Below are positions 27,001-31,405 of a stretch of 31,405 bases of DNA, piece by piece. The position numbers were made by a program, and so were the translations under genes. Position 1 is the stretch's first letter. Every line of letters starts with the position of its first letter. Under the pieces are notes generated by a model that saw only the letters and a list, made by a program, of their open reading frames with translations, was not told where the DNA came from and searched no databases. The stretch comes from a virus. Location: IMG/VR virus record IMGVR_UViG_3300010148_000062, positions 1-31,405 of that record; one strand, given 5' to 3'.

Positions 27001-29834
27001 TTAGCTTGTTCAGTGCCTAGCAGTTCTTTTATTTCGTTTAAAACATTCCGCAGTTCACTTTTAGTTTCAACTGGGTCAGCTTTCTTTTTACGCCCCTTCT
27101 TTGATGCTTCCAGTTTTAAGTCGGGTTGTTTATTTAAAGTGTTTCTAGCGCGTGACAATGCAGTATCGACTGCTTGGCGTTTCTTGCCAGTTGTTTCAAC
27201 AATCTCAGCAGGGGTTAACCCGTCCATTGTTAACTGCATTACTTCGCGTTGTGCTTTTGGCAGCTTATCGATAGCTTTTGCTACTCTCTGCACGCGTTCT
27301 TTTTTACGTAATGTTTCTTCCGGTGACGGTGCTAAATCAGCTTCTTGATCGATCACAGTTTGACCAGTTTCTTCGTCCGGAGTAACTGTCGTTTCTTTTT
27401 TGTTAATGTTTTGCTGATCTCGTCCAAGATCATTAATTTTATTGGCAGCAATTGTGCGTGCCATTCGTTCAAACTTATTGCGATCTAACGTGCCTTTTTT
27501 AAGCATATCGCGAAGCGCAAGTTTTGTATCTGTCGAAGCGCTTACAGCAGCGTCTGCTTTTTTTGTTTTGTCGAAAAATCTTCTACCCGCATAGTTTTTA
27601 GATACTTGATCTACAAATTTATTTTCGTCTTCAGTTAACTCAAGAGAGTCTGTTTCTGTTTCTACTTCTGTTTCTACTTCAGCTTCTGTCGTGTCTTTGA
27701 CTTCAGTTTTTTGATCTTCAATAATATCACCAGACGGAACTACTTTTTCGGACGCAGTTTGTTCAATTGGTTCGTTTAAAATTTCTTCTAACGACTTAGC
27801 AAGTTCACGCTGTTCTTGCTGTAGCATTTCCGGATCAGTCGGAGGCGCTTCAGAACGTTGCTGTTCTATAGCCGCTTGACGTTCCATGTCTGGATCAGTT
27901 CGGGTTCGCTCTCTTTCTGCTTGCTGATCTCTGGCTAATTGCCGCCGCTTTTGCACTATTTCACTGGCTTGATTATCTTCCGCTCTTTGTTCTTCAATAG
28001 CAGTTTGCTGCTCCATTGATTCAGCAGTTTCAACTTGTTCAGCGCGTGCCATTTCAACGTCACCCATGTCATTTGAGCGATCTTCAATGTCTTGAAGCAA
28101 CCCAACAAGATTCTCTACTTCAGATTCAATAGTCTTCGGATCAATCTCGTCGTTCTTAACTTTGCGTCGGATATAATCAAATGCTCTCCGGAAATAATTC
28201 CTGGTAGCTGGTGCTGGAGTTAACCCAAGTTCGTTCCACAACAAGCTTTCAGTAACACTCCCGTGCCGACGTTCTTGCACTAACATGCGGACATATTCTG
28301 CGCCCATAGTGCCATCAGAAATGTCTTCCCCATAAACATCTGTTACATGCTTTTTTTGGGCTTCAGTCATTTCAGACGCTATTTTTTCAAAACGTTCTTT
28401 AGCGTATTCTCCAAATGATAGTTCTGAATTTGATGCGTCCCATTCACCTAGCAGAGTTTTTAAATGAGCGTCATGTATAGACTCTTCTTGAATGAGTTTT
28501 TTAATATACTCATTAGCATCGAGTCCGTTATCTTTTATGTGTTTCTTTAAATTTTTTAAATTAACAGTTAATCGACCAACGCCAGTAACATGGGCGATAT
28601 GCGGATCGTCGTTGTCAGTGAAAATAACTTCATCAAAATTGCTGTATTTAGATGAGTCTAATTCGTTAACAACTTGATTTGGAACAGAACCTTCTTGAAG
28701 AATTTCACCAGCATTAGCATCGATGTTAGTTACATGAACTCTGTCTGTTTCTGTAGCTGGGCCAAGTTCTGGATCAACTGTTTGTTGTTCGTCAATCGAT
28801 TCTAAATATTTTTTTAAGACTTCTTGTTCACGATTGTTTTTAACGTTGTCAACTTTGTCTTGTGTCGCTTTTAAATCTTTTTGAACTTGTTTGTCTTTCA
28901 GCATATTAATGCCGGATATACCAGATTGCTGTAAAGCACCGGGGCCAACTCCTGCAACACCTTCTATAAACACTTCTGACGGTGACGTGATTTCCCCCTC
29001 CGAAGCTAATTGACCAGCAGCTTCACCAACCGAACCCCCCGCACCTTCAATTCCTAGCTTCTTAACTGGACCACTAACAAGTCCACCGAGTTTCATTGTC
29101 ATTAAATCGACAAGTGCAATCGGGACTCCGTATTTTAAACTCTTGTTTCTTAAATTAGAAACTGTGTCTGGATCGGTAAATGACGAACGAATTGCATCAG
29201 CGTTAGTAACGTCAATTCCCTCTTCAACTAACATTTCGTTAAATTTTGCTCCGTAAGAAACTCCAAGAGTTGTTACTGCTTGTCCACTAACAAAACCAAC
29301 ACCAGCACCAGCTATTGTTCCAACACCGGGAACTACCGACCCAGCAGCAGCGCCAGCAGCCACTCCAACTGCGGTTCTACTAGCACCGTAATTAACTTGT
29401 GCAGACAATGATTCGATAATGATTTGCCCCCCGATCTCAAACGGGTCTTTTATAAATCTGCTAATTTTGTCTTTTTCTGGTGCTTCTGAAAATTCGATGT
29501 ACGCTTTGCTTCCGCGTAACGCTTGCGAACGACGATTGGCTAAAGCCATTTCTTCAAAACGGTCTTCGTCAGAAAATGTTCCGAAACTTTCTCCAACTAA
29601 AACATCTGCGGTAGTCGCTTGGTTAGCCCCACGAAGCCAAGCGTTTCTGAAAGTGTTAAAGAACTCACTATCTTCGTTGCGATCCCATGTTAATGAACTG
29701 AAATCATCTTCAAACTCTTCATCTTGAGAAAGATAAGCAGGATATTTGTTTCCAATCGCTAACGTAAGTTCATCATCTGATACATCATTATACGCTGGAT
29801 ATTTCTCTCTAAATAAACGTACAACTTCACTCAT
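24066..29834 (-). CDS. Giant virion protein with sigma-70 region 4-like module and LPD38-like C-terminal region
   Basis: 1922 residues. The start VRLFREKYPAYNDVSDDELT then KYPAYL is a common N-terminus of huge phage virion proteins. About 146-200 is a Gly/Ala-rich hydrophobic stretch (GVAAGAAAGSVVPGVGTIAG), able to cross membranes. Near 446-458 QEESIHDAHLKTL resembles a peptidase-like E/H helix. Residues 590-740 are Gln/Glu coiled coil. About 780-905 resembles sigma factors: FERMARTIAANKINDLGRDQ, then LPKAQREVMQLTMDGLTPAE and a helix-turn-helix VDTALSRARNTL. From about 1355 to 1700 is a LPD38-like large polyvalent protein region (NIAFQPINLLFADMPRLAM ... FMYFNARIQG ... YWHIP). Probably packed in the head and injected. 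Two small virion genes precede it. Confidence 0.85.
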   Translation of the reverse strand: MSEVVRLFREKYPAYNDVSDDELTLAIGNKYPAYLSQDEEFEDDFSSLTWDRNEDSEFFNTFRNAWLRGANQATTADVLVGESFGTFSDEDRFEEMALANRRSQALRGSKAYIEFSEAPEKDKISRFIKDPFEIGGQIIIESLSAQVNYGASRTAVGVAAGAAAGSVVPGVGTIAGAGVGFVSGQAVTTLGVSYGAKFNEMLVEEGIDVTNADAIRSSFTDPDTVSNLRNKSLKYGVPIALVDLMTMKLGGLVSGPVKKLGIEGAGGSVGEAAGQLASEGEITSPSEVFIEGVAGVGPGALQQSGISGINMLKDKQVQKDLKATQDKVDNVKNNREQEVLKKYLESIDEQQTVDPELGPATETDRVHVTNIDANAGEILQEGSVPNQVVNELDSSKYSNFDEVIFTDNDDPHIAHVTGVGRLTVNLKNLKKHIKDNGLDANEYIKKLIQEESIHDAHLKTLLGEWDASNSELSFGEYAKERFEKIASEMTEAQKKHVTDVYGEDISDGTMGAEYVRMLVQERRHGSVTESLLWNELGLTPAPATRNYFRRAFDYIRRKVKNDEIDPKTIESEVENLVGLLQDIEDRSNDMGDVEMARAEQVETAESMEQQTAIEEQRAEDNQASEIVQKRRQLARDQQAERERTRTDPDMERQAAIEQQRSEAPPTDPEMLQQEQRELAKSLEEILNEPIEQTASEKVVPSGDIIEDQKTEVKDTTEAEVETEVETETDSLELTEDENKFVDQVSKNYAGRRFFDKTKKADAAVSASTDTKLALRDMLKKGTLDRNKFERMARTIAANKINDLGRDQQNINKKETTVTPDEETGQTVIDQEADLAPSPEETLRKKERVQRVAKAIDKLPKAQREVMQLTMDGLTPAEIVETTGKKRQAVDTALSRARNTLNKQPDLKLEASKKGRKKKADPVETKSELRNVLNEIKELLGTEQAKTHNLSVEDAVRAVLAKRDPESEVFESDLKTFEKELRKKVNKKELTQEQADEQIAEFKNRSENLDTELGVKPKSMIDVDRIFSPLETEPESFGSKLRSVIEGFSTNFLSRFKPLKHLESKVFKVMGKKAPRFDLARKFEQLAGSPARAEKLMMDFHNAVVKPIKGLEKQFNRLMFLRRTKQRLEDDSTRKRVADYTLDDANRLLKELEADITPEQMKQLESAVEQYQEFMSAMLRMQMDSGRISQETLNNIVNSNDFYAPFVVLQHLQDSETASATGDRIDTTKQLAEMITGIDNTDFRLGDFIDAAYDKILTSYMLADKNLKMQELYALSQIDETGLVRELKETKVGKKKKVREKADHEVTVFVDGEQKFLAVNREVARSIEGLNAQTTGNVSKLLAAGSFLMKAGATTFNIAFQPINLLFADMPRLAMVSKYGFRSPADLVRLPLDYVHALYSSVTGNFGKPNALYKDFLNSGAARSTFQRALTPEVYEVKPTDRTLKLSGMGLLRGIVQLASSVEETSKLVGLKRGMRIENLAKMTPEQQRERMGEIVAEVRNFAGSPDFGRQGAVTRSASLNLLFMYFNARIQGVAADLGRLSGKDGVKDSALMHLRLATAVGVPTVALWALNNSDEYKEDYEKIHERDKENYWHIPTEQFFTNDDGILVRDYYRIPKREILKLYSNVVESSMTFLETRDPKVLRDMSVVFLENIMPVSISGEDAGERVESVISSLNPLIKGTLEFGMNRNTWLHRDVVSRKMKMVDPKEQYYQSTPEIFRNIAEVMPEALPESLRSPLMLKQLTGTMTAGLFTQFMPPRKTGRKPLGIFSDQNPLFRRFIRSPYVNESQTEEQLTVIERTEATRQLKESRAIQQFVTDTKGMSVMDRMIRARSASQGNSVLFRKYKKAIDDDANLVGRIDKRVRGLGVTSGARTSFIIQRLDEMPYQRKIEYLHDLFNKKIISPSVAQQIFQQTGIDPSTYAR

Positions 29835-29836
29835 TT

Positions 29837-30724
29837 TTATGGATTTCTAATGCCTAAATCTGCTGGATCACTAGGATTAGTAATTGCTGGAGGTTGAGCG
29901 CTAAAAACACTAGCACTATTGCCAGTATTAACACCCATTGATTTCACATGTTCGTAAAATGCTTTTGCTTCTTCTGGAGAAGCGCCATCTAATTTAAAAT
30001 TATATGCTGTTTGCCCTGTCAACGTACTGGTGTACGGAACAATTGAAACTTGCCCAGTGTGTGGCTGGTTGCTTGAAGCCATGAACGCTTGTTCTAAACC
30101 AGCTAAAAAATCTTTGTGCGTGTTAACCATGCTGTCTCGCACTGCCATTAAATCGAGAAGTTCTGGAGTATCTGAACGAGCAAAATTTTCTATCTTGCCC
30201 GTATCTGGATTTCTTACTTCTCGCGGAGTTTGCAGTTCATTAATTCTGTTTAAGATCGGGCCAATTTCTGAAGCATGTCTAGCTCCTGCTGCACCAACTG
30301 TTTTTTTGTAATGATCTAACAACGCTGCTTTTTCTTTAAAAACACCTATCAACGGATTTGTTGCATTTTCTGCTTTTGCTTGAGCTAATTTTGCTTCTGC
30401 ATTTGCTTTAGTTATTTCAGACGAACGTAATTCTTTTTTGTGTTTTTTTTCGTCTTTAGCATCCCGCATACCTCTTTTTAAAGACTTAGTTCGCAGATCA
30501 CTTTCTTTTTTATCGCGTTTTGATTTTCTCTTCGCACGTTTTTCAGCACTTTCTGCACGATCTTCTGCACTATCTGCGCGATCTTCTGCTCTATCAGCAC
30601 GTTTATCTGCTTTTTTGCGATACTTGCTTCGTTCTTTTCTTTCTGCTGACGCTAGATTTGACGCACGAATATCACGCGCCATGTCCATGCCCATCGAAAG
30701 TCCTGTTGAAAATGATCTAGCCAT
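29837..30724 (-). CDS. Coiled-coil virion protein
   Basis: 295 residues. N-terminus SFSTGLSMGMDMARDIRASN, then a Lys/Arg/Glu-rich 7-residue pattern (RADRAEDRADSAEDRAE) covering about 37-110, a long charged coiled coil. A helical second half includes NPLIGVFKEKAALLDHYKKT. It lies between the glycine-rich protein and the giant protein, 2 nt from the latter, as internal core or ejection proteins do in podovirus-like phages. The role is inferred from composition and order; no homologous family is certain. Confidence 0.7.
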   Translation of the reverse strand: MARSFSTGLSMGMDMARDIRASNLASAERKERSKYRKKADKRADRAEDRADSAEDRAESAEKRAKRKSKRDKKESDLRTKSLKRGMRDAKDEKKHKKELRSSEITKANAEAKLAQAKAENATNPLIGVFKEKAALLDHYKKTVGAAGARHASEIGPILNRINELQTPREVRNPDTGKIENFARSDTPELLDLMAVRDSMVNTHKDFLAGLEQAFMASSNQPHTGQVSIVPYTSTLTGQTAYNFKLDGASPEEAKAFYEHVKSMGVNTGNSASVFSAQPPAITNPSDPADLGIRNP

Positions 30725-30725
30725 A

Positions 30726-31405
30726 TTATGCGTTTAGTCCAAATATTCCACTAACCCCTTTACCAAATGATTGTCCACCAGCCATTCCAGCCATACCCCC
30801 AGTCAATGCAGTTAAACCAAGCCCAGCGCCCATTCCAGCTATTTGACTTAATGGGCCACCTTCTTGCGCCATTCGCATTTGTTGGTTGTATATATTGCCA
30901 GTACCTTGTGCAAATTGGCTATTGTTCATCACCCCGACTCCGCTATTCATTATGTTTTGCCCTTGAAACGCAGATGCCCCTTGTTGCGCTCCGCTTAATT
31001 GAGAAAATTGAGCCACTGGAGAAACACCAGCGCCAAATGCTGCTTTGTTAGCTATGTCTTGTTGATACATTCTAAAACCAACATCGCCAACTGCCATTGC
31101 TTCTTGAATGCTAGGTGCGTTTCCAAATAAATTACCACGCGCTGCTTGCGATCCGCGTGCGCCTCTAACAGCACCTTCTGCTGCTTGTGTAAAATATTTT
31201 TCTGGGCCACCTTCAGAAATTTGACGACCCAATTCTTGGCGCATTTTAAAACCTTCTGGATCGGCTGCTGCCATTTCTTTGCGACGTTGTTTAACAACAT
31301 CAACGCCGTATGTTTCAGCAGTTTCTAATGAACCCGCAGCCAATTTATCTGCTGCTTCTATCCAAAAATCTAAATTTGCACGGGATAAATCAATGTCACC
31401 AATGC
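30726..31405 (-). CDS. Glycine-rich internal virion protein (N-terminus off window)
   Basis: Open reading frame running into the right edge; the visible part is 225 residues starting IGDIDLSRANLDFWIEAADK. An in-frame TTG at 31343 is not a likely start. The N-terminal part is helical (YGVDVVKQRRKEMAAADPEG, RQELGRQISEGGPEKYF), the middle Gln/Asn/Ala-rich, the end hydrophobic and Gly/Ala/Met-rich (GMGAGLGLTALTGGMAGMAG), like the membrane-active tail of an ejection protein. Its stop overlaps the next gene's start region (TAATATG). With the two downstream genes it would form the injected core. Confidence 0.7.
   Translation of the reverse strand, partial: IGDIDLSRANLDFWIEAADKLAAGSLETAETYGVDVVKQRRKEMAAADPEGFKMRQELGRQISEGGPEKYFTQAAEGAVRGARGSQAARGNLFGNAPSIQEAMAVGDVGFRMYQQDIANKAAFGAGVSPVAQFSQLSGAQQGASAFQGQNIMNSGVGVMNNSQFAQGTGNIYNQQMRMAQEGGPLSQIAGMGAGLGLTALTGGMAGMAGGQSFGKGVSGIFGLNA

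Overview
The window is a 31.4 kb stretch of a temperate, tailed dsDNA bacteriophage or prophage genome. The evidence is a complete packaging and head module (TerS, TerL, portal, scaffold, N4-gp56-type major capsid protein), a tyrosine integrase next to a sequence matching the 3' end of a bacterial tRNA (most like tRNA-Asn), paired ribbon-helix-helix regulators, and a very large virion-type protein at one end. There is no bacterial housekeeping gene. The host is not identifiable from the sequence: base composition is moderately AT-leaning, and the fibre and capsid types are common in marine phages. Both ends lie inside open reading frames, so the genome extends beyond the window and the order of the missing part is unknown.

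Layout. (1) 1-10130, minus strand, late genes, read right to left: TerS, a non-coding block with iterons, TerL, a small membrane/lipoprotein cluster, portal, a small protein, scaffold, major capsid protein, two small proteins, and a fibre built of about 33 NTAVG-type repeats that runs off the left edge. (2) 10213-14528, plus strand: a tightly packed run of small phage proteins with an RlpA-type lysin and a zinc metallopeptidase, punctuated by intrinsic terminators near 13.9 kb. (3) 14454-21163, minus strand: recombination and replication (Holliday-junction-resolvase-like nuclease, Rad52-like annealing protein, Cas4/RecB-like nuclease split by a frameshift, a DnaA domain IV protein, an O/DnaT-like protein and a DnaC-like loader) followed by a nuclease, PP-loop enzyme, small zinc proteins and a cytosine-5 DNA methyltransferase. 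(4) 21175-23985: a terminator and operator, a repressor/membrane-protein unit, a divergent regulator plus integrase, and attP. (5) 24066-31405, minus strand: a 1922-residue virion protein and two smaller coiled-coil or glycine-rich proteins, the last open at the right edge.

How it works together (inference). Replication seems to borrow the host replisome: no polymerase or helicase is visible, but a DnaA-like origin binder, an O-like organiser and a DnaC-like loader are. An AT-repeat, four 22-bp iterons and a DnaA-box-like site lie together between terS and terL and form the best origin or packaging candidate. Recombination uses an annealing protein and nuclease pair. Lysogeny uses the integrase and the two RHH regulators.

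Most unusual points: a sigma-70 region 4-like module inside the giant virion protein; a repeated TAGTACAGTACA element in the same orientation before four genes; the iteron block; the A7 frameshift in the Cas4-like nuclease; and a duplicated leader sequence before two plus-strand genes.
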